Source: Methanobacteriota archaeon
Lineage (GTDB): Archaea; Halobacteriota; Methanosarcinia; Methanosarcinales; Methanosarcinaceae
DNA: 10,592 bases
Assembly (NCBI GenBank): GCA_030837265.1
Contig: JAUPKV010000225.1
Coordinates: 1 to 10,592 of the forward strand
Direction: 5' to 3'
Each line of letters starts with the position of its first letter. The stretch's first letter is position 1. The position numbers were made by a program, and so were the translations under genes. Below, piece after piece: positions 1 to 6,247 of the stretch. The notes under the pieces are model-generated. The model did no database searches, had not been told where the DNA came from, and saw only the letters and a list, made by a program, of their open reading frames with translations.

Positions 1-189
1 TTAACATAGATTTCAGTTTAAACGCTCAAAATTTGGGCTTGATCTTTTAGTTGAAATCGAGACCTATAGGCATGAAAATCCTTAACCGATGACCAGTGAA
101 ATCTTTTTAGCTTTCACACAGCATTCGTATTAACCTGATCTGCTTGTTTCTAGTTTTTGTTTAATTTTTTATATCAACTTTATTCCAAA

Positions 190-572
190 ATGAGATGCTT
201 AGATGAAAAAATATTATGGTCAGGACAACCTAAAATAAATTCATTTTTTACAGTAATAAATAGAGTTCAAATCATATTTGCACTTGTTTGGCTAGGCATC
301 ACAGGCAGTGTAGGATATTTCGCTATTGAATCCTTTGATATATTCGCTATGTTGTTTTTAGTCCCTTTTGTTCTAATTGGATTATATCTACTTTTTGAAA
401 GTTTCATTTATAGTAACTATCAGAGGAAAAGAACTTACTATGAGTAACGAATCAAAAGGTGTTAATTCTGATTAATTCATCCAATAAAGTGGTAAAATCC
501 AAATTAATCAGCCAAATGCCTGTTCTTAATAAAACTACCAAAAAAGATGGAATTGGAACAATTCAGTTTTAA
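190..572 (+). pseudogene. Frameshifted PH-domain (bPH2/YdbT-like) membrane protein gene
   Basis: The ATG at 190 opens a reading frame starting MRCLDEKILWSGQPK, which resembles the N-terminus of small archaeal and bacterial membrane proteins with a PH-like domain (the 'E.ilWsGqP' start). Two hydrophobic segments follow, roughly residues 25-46 and 50-72. The frame stops at 445-447 just after the residues RKRTYY. The next reading frame, from 444, continues directly with VTNQKVLILINSS and ends GIGTIQF at a TAA (570-572). This is what the PH-domain strand pattern 'YY.VTN.RVLI...GTIQFG' predicts, so one base has been lost near 442-444. Beyond the TAA the same frame reads STAYMSDVKG, so traces may reach about 602. 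The rest of the domain is missing where the convergent neighbour begins. A longer frame could start at a TTG at 157, but no ribosome binding site supports either start. The frameshift is seen directly; the family name is inferred. A sequencing error could mimic the frameshift, but the early C-terminal end also points to decay. Confidence 0.66.
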
Positions 573-613
573 AGCACTGCGTACATGAGTGATGTAAAAG
601 GTATTTTATGCCT

Positions 614-1204
614 TTACAATCTTACTTTAAAAGTGCAAAATTTATCTCCTCTTTTACAACAAGAAGTGGAATCATCATGAATAACAATAGAATTTGGTTC
701 GATTTTTCGAGCTATAGCAGTTAGTAAACCCTTTGCTAAAGCACAAGGGTAAGAAGATTCGTTCAAGTTGATCGTATATTCATTTCCATTTCTGGTATAA
801 CTGTAGTGACCGATTCTTTCAAGAATGACACCGGAATTTGGGTCAAACAAAGTCCTTCCATTCTTCCTGTGATTCATGTGATAGACGATTTCAAGTAATT
901 TTAATGCGCTTTCCATGTCTTTTGCAGGTACGGGAAATGGAATAATTTCAGGAATCTTCATGCCAATTTTTATCAAAGCATCGTCACCAAATCTCAAAGA
1001 CATTTCGTTTAAAGCGTCCACCCAATCTCGTAATGAATACCAATCATTAGTATCGATTTGGAATTTTTTATTAACACTTTTCCCCAGTCCCTTTCTTACC
1101 AATATCTTTGCAGGAAGACATCGTGCCATAGGAAAGGCAGCAACACTTGAATAAACGACCTTGCCATTGATTTCAATTTCTGGCTCAATAGCTTCGAGTT
1201 CCAT
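614..1204 (-). CDS. V4R-like (4-vinyl reductase-like) domain protein, putative small-ligand sensor
   Basis: A soluble 196-residue protein with no membrane segment or signal peptide. I do not recognise a precise family. The C-terminal third has a glycine/histidine-containing strand region (residues about 125-150), then YPCALAKGLLTAIARK, and ends with C182-C183-K-R-G-D-K-F-C190 followed by TFKV. This resembles the end of V4R domains, where a 'C..GD..C.F' pattern closes a small-ligand or metal-binding fold. The N-terminal part (FPMARCLPAKIL, WYSLRDWVDALNEMSLRFG) looks like the helical section before such a domain. No DNA-binding or kinase domain is attached, so it would be a stand-alone sensor or scaffold. 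The ATG start is supported by GGGAG at 1214-1218, nine bases upstream. A TATA-like element (TATAAG on the minus strand, 1286-1291) lies about 85 bases upstream. The gene faces the PH-domain pseudogene. Function beyond the fold guess is unknown. Confidence 0.72.
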   Translation of the reverse strand: MELEAIEPEIEINGKVVYSSVAAFPMARCLPAKILVRKGLGKSVNKKFQIDTNDWYSLRDWVDALNEMSLRFGDDALIKIGMKIPEIIPFPVPAKDMESALKLLEIVYHMNHRKNGRTLFDPNSGVILERIGHYSYTRNGNEYTINLNESSYPCALAKGLLTAIARKIEPNSIVIHDDSTSCCKRGDKFCTFKVRL

Positions 1205-1686
1205 TTTATTTATCTCCCGAAGAATCTAGTTGAATTTTCAACAAAAAATACGAGTTAAAAAGTAGAGTAATAAAATTATTCGTTTCTTATACCCCCAGGT
1301 TGATTAAACAGAATTTCGAATCTAGCTGAAATTTTTTATTTAGCTGAATTTTTTCGTCCGGCTTTAATTTTTAATCAGATAATAATTATTAATTTCAAAA
1401 ACATAAATAGTTTTGTATTCAATTGTTAACAAAATTATTATTTTTATAAATTTAATTTTGTAAAGCTTTCGAATTTTGACAAATTTCACATATATTTTTT
1501 ACAATCTAATTCAGAAGACATTAAATTTCATTATTTTGATTATTTGGAATAAGACGTGATAAAAAAAGTTCTCTTTGGTGGCCGTCAGAGCGGTCACAGA
1601 ATTACAAGATTTGCAATGGGATTCCTAGATGCAATAGATTTTAGGATCACATTGGACTTGACGAACTAAAGATGCTTAAAAAGGTT
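1205..1686. other. Long AT-rich intergenic region with short repeats
   Basis: About 480 bases between the V4R-like gene and the tRNA-Asp terminator, very AT-rich from 1360 to 1560. It holds the likely minus-strand promoter of the V4R-like gene (TATAAG, 1286-1291), an inverted repeat GTTGAA/TTCAAC at 1229-1242 in its leader, and three related motifs of the form TAG(C/T)TGAA followed by a T-rich run, at about 1225-1239, 1323-1337 and 1341-1354. The last two are 18 bases apart. A perfect palindrome TTGTTAACAA lies at 1423-1432. The base composition becomes more balanced after 1575, where a small open frame lies. Confidence 0.5.
1556..1669 (+). other. Possible small ORF or gene remnant (37 codons)
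   Basis: A GTG-initiated frame reads VIKKVLFGGRQSGHRI and ends FRITLDLTN before a TAA. The segment is less AT-rich than the 200 bases before it, and its composition (Gly, Arg, Phe, Asp) looks protein-like rather than random. There is no convincing ribosome binding site, although a TATA-like CATATATTTTTT lies at about 1489-1500. I do not recognise the peptide. It may be a short real protein, the remnant of a longer gene, or chance. Confidence 0.18.
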
Positions 1687-1694
1687 AAAAAAAA
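1687..1694 (-). terminator. Oligo-T terminator of tRNA-Asp
   Basis: Eight consecutive A on the plus strand give a T8 run on the tRNA strand, starting eight bases beyond the tRNA 3' end. Archaeal RNA polymerase commonly stops at such runs without needing a hairpin. Confidence 0.6.
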
Positions 1695-1701
1695 GGAATA
1701 G

Positions 1702-1774
1702 CGCCCGGACCGGGATTCGGACCCGGGTCGGAGCCTCGACAGGGCTCCATGATAGGCCTCTACACTATCCGGAC
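1702..1774 (-). tRNA. tRNA-Asp (anticodon GTC)
   Basis: A 73-nt cloverleaf on the minus strand. The acceptor strands are GTCCGGA and TCCGGGC with a G-U pair at 2-71. The anticodon stem GAGCC/GGCTC encloses loop CTGTCGA, giving anticodon GTC. The T stem is CCGGG/CCCGG, and the discriminator base is G73, as expected for aspartate. The D stem has the U11-A24, G12-C23 pairing with a U13-U22 mismatch usual in Asp/Glu tRNAs. The 3' CCA is not encoded. One odd point is the T-loop, TCCGAAT instead of the usual TTCGAAT, so the nearly invariant U55 is replaced by C. A minus-strand TATA box (1850-1857) and a downstream T8 run suggest it has its own transcript. Confidence 0.93.
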
Positions 1775-1849
1775 ACTTTGATCTGTTGATGTCGCTTTGT
1801 CTCATCGAGGACAGTCTACGTTGAGAGCAAACCTTAGATGTCTTCCCGA

Positions 1850-1857
1850 TATATAAA
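1850..1857 (-). promoter_or_regulatory. TATA box for tRNA-Asp
   Basis: TTTATATA on the minus strand is a near-consensus archaeal box A. Transcription would start about 27 bases downstream, near 1827, leaving a leader of about 50 bases to be removed from the pre-tRNA. It lies between the two tRNA genes, so tRNA-Asp need not depend on the tRNA-Tyr promoter. Confidence 0.6.
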
Positions 1858-1897
1858 TATTACGTTTGAGAGTTTTCGATTCTGGCTAATGTTTAGG

Positions 1898-2012
1898 TCC
1901 CGCCTCCCAGACTCGAACCGGGGACATCGCGGTTTCTGCGCAGAATTGTACGGGTAATTTTCCCGTATGAACCGAACTACAGCCGCGCACTCTACCACTG
2001 AGTTAAGGCGGG
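1898..2012 (-). tRNA. Intron-containing tRNA-Tyr (anticodon GTA)
   Basis: A 115-nt gene on the minus strand that splices to a 72-nt tRNA. The acceptor CCCGCCT/AGGCGGG has the C1-G72 pair and A73 that mark archaeal and eukaryotic tRNA-Tyr. The anticodon stem CGCGG/CCGCG encloses spliced loop CTGTAGA, giving GTA. The T arm is CCCGG TTCGAGT CTGGG. The 43-nt intron (1934-1976) lies between positions 37 and 38, the canonical archaeal site. CUGU of the anticodon loop can pair with GCAG of the intron to form the four-base helix of a bulge-helix-bulge, with AAA as the 3' bulge. The intron also folds into a six-base hairpin, TACGGG/CCCGTA. The tRNA splicing endonuclease would remove it. CCA is not encoded. 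Confidence 0.94.
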
Positions 2013-2065
2013 ATTATGTATGTTTATCAATGCTTTAGGGACTTCAATGCCTCAAAGCATCATCT

Positions 2066-2075
2066 CCATATATGG
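2066..2075 (-). promoter_or_regulatory. Probable TATA box for tRNA-Tyr
   Basis: CCATATATGG, a 10-bp palindrome centred about 58 bases upstream of the tRNA 5' end. A start near 2043 would give a leader of about 30 bases. A second AT-rich element, ATAAATATG, lies immediately upstream, so the exact box is uncertain. Confidence 0.4.
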
Positions 2076-2239
2076 CTATCATATTTATGTTTTTCGCTGG
2101 ATGTGAGAATAGAAGGCGTATATCTTATCATTTTTTATATTATTTGAATGTTAAACGCAATTTAAGGGCTTCGATCATTTGCTTAAGATTTCTTGAATCG
2201 GCTGAGTCAATAAGGTAGTTTAAAAGTAGCATAAATGTT

Positions 2240-2267
2240 TTGAAAAGGACTCATGAGCCCTTTTCAA
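2240..2267 (-). terminator. Hairpin in the 3' untranslated region of the AdoMet synthetase gene
   Basis: The arms TTGAAAAGG and CCTTTTCAA pair over nine bases, and the interior GCTC/GAGT adds four more, leaving a two-base apex. The interior A2249/C2258 mismatch on the plus strand becomes a G-U pair in minus-strand RNA, so the structure is complete only in the mat transcript. It lies 28 bases past the mat stop codon, with a T5 run just before it. It could be a terminator or an mRNA 3' end stabiliser. Confidence 0.55.
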
Positions 2268-2295
2268 TAAAAAGTCATTCTAAAATATTGCTTTT

Positions 2296-3492
2296 TTAAA
2301 AGGTGTTCAATTCCCCTTTAATTACCATTTCGGTAATTTTTGTCACATTGGAAAGCCAATCATCGATGATAACTTCGGTTTCCGCTTTGACCTTTTCAAA
2401 AGCGACGCCTTCCTGGGGAATTATCTGAGCGCTTGCCACGAGTGGCTGATCAATGGGCTTTCCTATCTGCGAAAGCAATCTTATATAGACATCATGTACA
2501 TCGGGGACTTTCTTTACTATATCGCGAGCCATCTGAGTTGACAGAAGGTTGTAAATCTTTCCAATATGGTTGATTGGGTTCTTACCACTTGTTGCTTCCA
2601 TGCTCATTGGCCTGTTCGGTGTAATCAAACCATTACAGCGGTTTCCACGCCCTACGGAACCATCGTCTCCCATCTCAGCTGAGGTACCGGTGACTGTAAG
2701 GAAAACGCTGCCTGTTTTCAGATTATCTCCGGTGTTAATGTAGACTTTAACATCGCGGTCAGTGTAACGAGCTGCAAGTTCTTCTGTATAAACCTTCATC
2801 TCTTCAGTCATGCTTATGTAACTGTTCAGGTCATCAATGTACCGTCCAATCATGCCACTGCATATTGTAAGGGTTATATCATCTCCATCCCTGAGCCCCA
2901 TGACCTTCATATCCTCTCCTATTCCAGGGATGCGCGATTTCAAGTCTGTAAGAAGTTGCCTTTCCGTATTGTATACAATATTCTCAAGTTCGGAAAATGG
3001 AGCATGACCAACCCCAAAAGAGGTATCATTTGCAACCGGAACCCGGTCTCTTTTAAAAACATCTCTCAGGTCAGAGGACCCTGTCCCTAATTTACAGTCA
3101 ATGATAACGTCTCTATCAAGGTCCATATTAACAAGGGTATTTTTAAGGTATTTTCTGGCAGCTTGAAGAGCGACAGACTCGGTAGCAAGTTCGACACCTT
3201 CAAACTCCTTTGTGGCTCTACCAACCAGCAGAATATATACCGGCTGCAGAACTTCTCCGCTCCCGAATTTGGGGGATGACCTTCCTGCTACTATCTGTGT
3301 TTCATCGGTGTTATGATGGAGTACTGCCCCACATTTGCTTATGTATTCTCTGCATATCGCACGGCTTACAGCTTCGGCGAGTCCGTCTGATATACTGTCA
3401 GGATGCCCTATTCCTTTGCGTTCTACAAGCTCAATCTGCTGTTTTTCAATAGGGGTTTGCAAGAGTTTTTCTACTTTGATATTTCGGGCCAT
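2296..3492 (-). CDS. mat: S-adenosylmethionine synthetase, archaeal type
   Basis: Makes S-adenosylmethionine from methionine and ATP, releasing phosphate and diphosphate, in the cytoplasm. The 398 residues match the usual length of the archaeal MAT family, which is distant from bacterial MetK. Recognisable segments are [19 protein letters not shown] near residues 25-42 (ATP/methionine site), [11 protein letters not shown] in the middle, and the family signature [18 protein letters not shown] followed by [20 protein letters not shown]. The C-terminus is intact. The ATG is preceded by GAGG (3499-3502) six bases upstream, which supports this start. It is transcribed away from hisG across a 396-base spacer. 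A TTTATAAA element at 3614-3621 is the best TATA candidate and implies a leader near 100 bases that can form a small hairpin at 3523-3538. It appears monocistronic, since tRNA genes with their own promoters follow. Confidence 0.97.
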   Translation of the reverse strand: MARNIKVEKLLQTPIEKQQIELVERKGIGHPDSISDGLAEAVSRAICREYISKCGAVLHHNTDETQIVAGRSSPKFGSGEVLQPVYILLVGRATKEFEGVELATESVALQAARKYLKNTLVNMDLDRDVIIDCKLGTGSSDLRDVFKRDRVPVANDTSFGVGHAPFSELENIVYNTERQLLTDLKSRIPGIGEDMKVMGLRDGDDITLTICSGMIGRYIDDLNSYISMTEEMKVYTEELAARYTDRDVKVYINTGDNLKTGSVFLTVTGTSAEMGDDGSVGRGNRCNGLITPNRPMSMEATSGKNPINHIGKIYNLLSTQMARDIVKKVPDVHDVYIRLLSQIGKPIDQPLVASAQIIPQEGVAFEKVKAETEVIIDDWLSNVTKITEMVIKGELNTF

Positions 3493-3888
3493 TTGGATCC
3501 TCTTTTTTAAAAATCAATAGCAATTTTATCAGTAAAATGTCAACTTTATTAATTTACCATTTTATCTTAGCTAACATTATCAATTTTCTTCCTAATACTT
3601 AACTTTAATTGATTTTATAAATTACATTGCATTGATTATATTGGGATAACTCAAGAATAAGTTCTTTTCATTATTAAAAGTAAGTTATGTTCATTATCAA
3701 GATTCAACTTTATTATATCTCTAACGATATCTTCTTGTAGGTTGATTTATTTTCATGTCTTATCTAGAGAGAAAGCTTAATGAAATCTTTCAGTGATGTC
3801 TAATCATGTAAAATATTTGGATAAACGTTTATCCAGACACACATACCAGGAACGTTACCGGTAGATCACTTATTTGAGGACAGAGTAG
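3493..3888. promoter_or_regulatory. Divergent promoter region between mat and hisG
   Basis: A 396-base AT-rich spacer with no convincing gene. On the mat side it holds the palindromic TTTATAAA (3614-3621), a candidate TATA box, and a perfect six-base-stem hairpin ATTTTA-TCAG-TAAAAT (3523-3538) in the leader. On the hisG side it holds AAAATATTT (3810-3818) as a candidate TATA box, the 18-bp palindrome at 3818-3835, an 8-bp palindrome TACCGGTA (3856-3863), and the hisG ribosome binding site GAGG (3876-3879). The middle part, 3625-3800, shows only scattered AT-rich runs. Confidence 0.55.
3818..3835. promoter_or_regulatory. Perfect 18-bp palindrome, candidate operator of hisG
   Basis: TGGATAAACGTTTATCCA is identical to its reverse complement. 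It begins at the end of a TATA-like AAAATATTT and would lie at about -23 to -6 relative to a start near 3841. A homodimeric protein bound there would block polymerase, so a repressor operator is the simplest reading. The identity of any regulator is unknown. The half-site GGATAAACG recurs upstream of fdhD at 7189-7197. Confidence 0.45.
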
Positions 3889-4761
3889 ATGATTCGTATT
3901 GCAATACCCAATAAAGGGCGCCTATTCGAACCCACAATTTCCATTTTCAATGATGCAGGGCTTTCCATTAGTGGGGGAGCAGAAAGTCGAAAACTGTTTG
4001 CAAAAACCGCAGACCCGGATATACATATTCTCTTCGCCAGGGCAGCTGACATTCCCGAATATGTACAGGACGGAGCTGCAGATGTTGGCATTACGGGCAT
4101 TGATCTTATTACGGAAAGAGGGGCTAATGTTGAAATTCTCCTGGATCTGAGATTCGGAAAAGCGAACCTTGTATTGGCAGTCCCTGAGGAATCCAGTTTT
4201 GAGAAGGCTCAGGACCTTGAAGGCAAAAAGATTGCTACTGAGTTTCCGGTGATTACTAGCCAGTACTTTGAGAAACTTGGAGTTAATGTTACTGTTATAA
4301 AGGTTAGTGGAGCCTGCGAAATGACTCCTCATGTAGGGATTGCGGATGCAATTGTCGATATTTCGAGCTCAGGAACGACTCTGATGATCAACCATCTAAA
4401 GGCAATTGATACTGTTTTTTCATCATCAGTAAACCTGATTGCTAATAAAGAAAGCCTGAAGACAAAAGATAAAATTCTGGATATAAAAACTGCATTGGAA
4501 AGTGTGCTCAATGCAAAAAAACGTCGCTATCTTATGATGAATGTTCCAGAGACTTCACTTTCTGCAGTAAAAGAAGTCCTGCCAGGAATGTCCGGCCCAA
4601 CTATTATGAAGGTTGAGTCAGGGAAATACTCTGAAGGGGAAGCGATCCTTGCAGTTCATGCTGTTGTAGATGCAGACCTGATCTTTACCATCGTAAATAA
4701 GCTGAAAAAAGTTGGTGCAAGAGATATTCTTGTTGTCCCTATTGAAAGGATAATGCCTTGA
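3889..4761 (+). CDS. hisG: ATP phosphoribosyltransferase, long form
   Basis: Catalyses the first, committed step of histidine synthesis, joining ATP and PRPP to give phosphoribosyl-ATP. The 290 residues are the long (HisG-L) form. It has two substrate-binding lobes (MIRIAIPNKGRL at the N-terminus; ADVGITGIDLITERG near 64-78), the PRPP loop DAIVDISSSGTTL at 153-165, and a C-terminal ACT-like regulatory domain from about 213 to 290 that begins KRRYLMMNVPE. The long form does not need the HisZ partner and is normally a hexamer inhibited by histidine through the C-terminal domain. The ATG is preceded by GAGGA with nine bases of spacing. It is the first gene of a his cluster, with hisA 53 bases downstream. 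A perfect palindrome at its promoter suggests transcriptional control. Confidence 0.97.
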   Translation: MIRIAIPNKGRLFEPTISIFNDAGLSISGGAESRKLFAKTADPDIHILFARAADIPEYVQDGAADVGITGIDLITERGANVEILLDLRFGKANLVLAVPEESSFEKAQDLEGKKIATEFPVITSQYFEKLGVNVTVIKVSGACEMTPHVGIADAIVDISSSGTTLMINHLKAIDTVFSSSVNLIANKESLKTKDKILDIKTALESVLNAKKRRYLMMNVPETSLSAVKEVLPGMSGPTIMKVESGKYSEGEAILAVHAVVDADLIFTIVNKLKKVGARDILVVPIERIMP

Positions 4762-4814
4762 AAAAGAGAGGAATAAATTTTACTTTTCTTAAAAATATGC
4801 GGATGTGTCTTTCA

Positions 4815-5549
4815 ATGGACTTTGAAGTAATCCCTGCTGTGGATATGAGAGATGGAAAATGCGTTCAGTTAGTTCAGGGAGTACCTGGTAGCGAGATTAT
4901 ATCTCTTGACGATCCTTTTGCAGTTGCTCTTGATTGGGTTGACAAAGGGGCAAAAACCTTACACTTGGTTGATCTGGACGGTGCAATCGAAGGACAGCGG
5001 AAAAATGCTCTAACCGTTCAAAGAATAGTAAACGCATGTAAGGGAAGAGGAGTAAACATCCAGGTTGGGGGTGGAATTCGTACCTTTGAGGATGCATCTG
5101 CTCTTCTTAAGCTGGGAGTCTCAAGAGTGATTCTTGGAACGGTTGCCCTTCAGAATCCCGGAATTGTAAAATTGCTTGCTGATACCTTTGGAAACGAATC
5201 TATAACTGTTGCTCTGGATGCAAAGAATGGGAGAATTTCAATCAAAGGCTGGACAGAAGAATGTGCGCAAACTCCTGTGGAAATGGGCAGGAAGTTTGAA
5301 GAGCTGGGCGCAGGCTGTTTACTTTTTACAAATATAGATACTGAAGGTCTCATGCAAGGAGTGAACCCTATCCCAACAAAAGAGCTTGTTGATTCAGTAA
5401 GCATCCCCGTTATTGCATCCGGAGGAGTAAGTTCTCTGCGAGATCTGAAAATACTGAAGGAAATCGGAGCCGCGGGAGTTGTGATAGGCAGCGCTCTTTA
5501 CACAGGCAAGTTTACCCTTGAGGATGCTATTGAGTCCATCCGGAATTGA
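4815..5549 (+). CDS. hisA: Phosphoribosylformimino-AImCAR-phosphate (ProFAR) isomerase
   Basis: Opens the ribose ring of ProFAR in the fourth step of histidine synthesis. From this start the protein has 244 residues, the usual HisA length, and begins MDFEVIPAVDMRDGKCVQL. The catalytic aspartates of the (beta/alpha)8 barrel are D10 (AVDMRDG) and D135 (ALDAKNG). Phosphate-binding loops are visible as QVGGGIR near 83-89, VIASGGVSS, and GVVIGSALY near the C-terminus. The open frame extends upstream to a TTG at 4758 that overlaps the hisG stop, with ATGs at 4797 and 4803. Those would add up to 19 residues not typical of HisA and lack a well-spaced ribosome binding site. GGATGTG at 4801-4807, eight bases before 4815, fits best. 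It is probably co-transcribed with hisG. A hairpin with a T-run follows the stop. Confidence 0.95.
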   Translation: MDFEVIPAVDMRDGKCVQLVQGVPGSEIISLDDPFAVALDWVDKGAKTLHLVDLDGAIEGQRKNALTVQRIVNACKGRGVNIQVGGGIRTFEDASALLKLGVSRVILGTVALQNPGIVKLLADTFGNESITVALDAKNGRISIKGWTEECAQTPVEMGRKFEELGAGCLLFTNIDTEGLMQGVNPIPTKELVDSVSIPVIASGGVSSLRDLKILKEIGAAGVVIGSALYTGKFTLEDAIESIRN

Positions 5550-5567
5550 TAGGAGTCTATCCTTTTT
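5548..5567 (+). terminator. Hairpin plus T-run after hisA
   Basis: GATAG-GAGT-CTATC forms a five-base stem that overlaps the hisA stop codon. It is followed directly by CTTTTTC and more pyrimidine-rich sequence. It could end or attenuate the hisG-hisA transcript before hisB. Confidence 0.45.
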
Positions 5568-5587
5568 CTATATTCTTTTCCTTCCTA

Positions 5588-5597
5588 TTATAAAAAT
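5588..5597 (+). promoter_or_regulatory. Candidate TATA box for hisB
   Basis: TTATAAAAAT lies about 80 bases before the hisB ATG, in the 122-base gap after the hisA hairpin. It would give a leader of about 50 bases. A second AT-rich stretch near 5640-5655 is an alternative. Together with the hairpin it suggests that hisB may have its own transcript. Confidence 0.35.
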
Positions 5598-5671
5598 ATT
5601 AAATTTAATTATCACTCTCAAGGGAAGATAATACAAAGTTTTTAATAAATTTAAAATGAAAGTGAAACTCT

Positions 5672-6247
5672 ATGAGAACAGGTAAAATATCCCGCAAGAC
5701 AAAAGAAACTGAGATTCAGCTTGAATTGAACATTGATGGTACAGGAGTTACAGATATCAGTACTGGAATTGGGTTTTTTGATCATATGCTTAATTCTTTT
5801 TCAAAGCATGCTGAATTTGACCTAAAGCTTCATGCCGAAGGTGACCTTTTCGTAGATGAGCATCACCTGATAGAAGATATTGGAATAGTTCTCGGAAAGG
5901 CTCTTGCAGAGGCGCTTGGAGATATGGCAGGCACTGCTCGCTTTGGGGAATCCAGAATTCCGATGGATGAAGCTCTTGCAGATGTTGCCCTGGATATAGG
6001 TGGGCGTAGTTATCTCGTATTGAAAGCTGATTTTGCCACTCCTCAAGTTGGGCAGTTCAATACCCAACTAGTTAAGCATTTCTTTGAAACTCTTGCCTCA
6101 AATGCTAGGATTACCATACATGCAAGCGTTTATGGAGAAAACGATCATCATAAAATTGAATCTCTTTTCAAAGCTTTTGCCTATGCTTTGAAACGAGCTG
6201 TTAAAATAGAAGGCAAAGACGTTAAAAGTACTAAGGGTACTTTCTGA
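5672..6247 (+). CDS. hisB: Imidazoleglycerol-phosphate dehydratase
   Basis: Dehydrates imidazoleglycerol phosphate to imidazole-acetol phosphate, the sixth step of histidine synthesis. It is the 191-residue monofunctional form, without the histidinol-phosphatase domain fused in enterobacteria. Diagnostic segments are [19 protein letters not shown] (33-51), the manganese-binding [17 protein letters not shown] (H64, H65, E68), and the second copy of that motif, [17 protein letters not shown] (H159, H160, E163), reflecting the duplicated fold. The end KSTKGTF is typical, so the gene is complete. The ATG start gives the normal N-terminus [12 protein letters not shown], but the ribosome binding site is weak (AAGTGA, about eight bases upstream). 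It follows hisA by 122 bases and is convergent with fdhD. Its stop codon lies in the loop of a perfect eight-base-pair hairpin. Confidence 0.97.
   Translation: MRTGKISRKTKETEIQLELNIDGTGVTDISTGIGFFDHMLNSFSKHAEFDLKLHAEGDLFVDEHHLIEDIGIVLGKALAEALGDMAGTARFGESRIPMDEALADVALDIGGRSYLVLKADFATPQVGQFNTQLVKHFFETLASNARITIHASVYGENDHHKIESLFKAFAYALKRAVKIEGKDVKSTKGTF

Noticed and set aside
97..118. Inverted repeat GTGAAA/TTTCAC with a 10-base loop upstream of the PH pseudogene
   Set aside because: Short, AT-rich and not linked to a gene end or promoter; expected by chance in such sequence.
915..1154. 79-codon plus-strand open frame opposite the V4R-like gene
   Set aside because: No ribosome binding site and no recognisable protein pattern; it mirrors a convincing minus-strand gene.
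3210..3520. Plus-strand open frames of 80 and 61 codons opposite mat
   Set aside because: Antisense shadows of a strongly conserved enzyme gene.
3523..3538. Hairpin in the mat leader considered as a SAM riboswitch
   Set aside because: A lone six-base stem with no SAM-I, SAM-II or other aptamer features; such riboswitches are not expected in this lineage.
4897..5404. Minus-strand open frames opposite hisA
   Set aside because: Shadow frames without start signals, covered by a clear HisA coding sequence.
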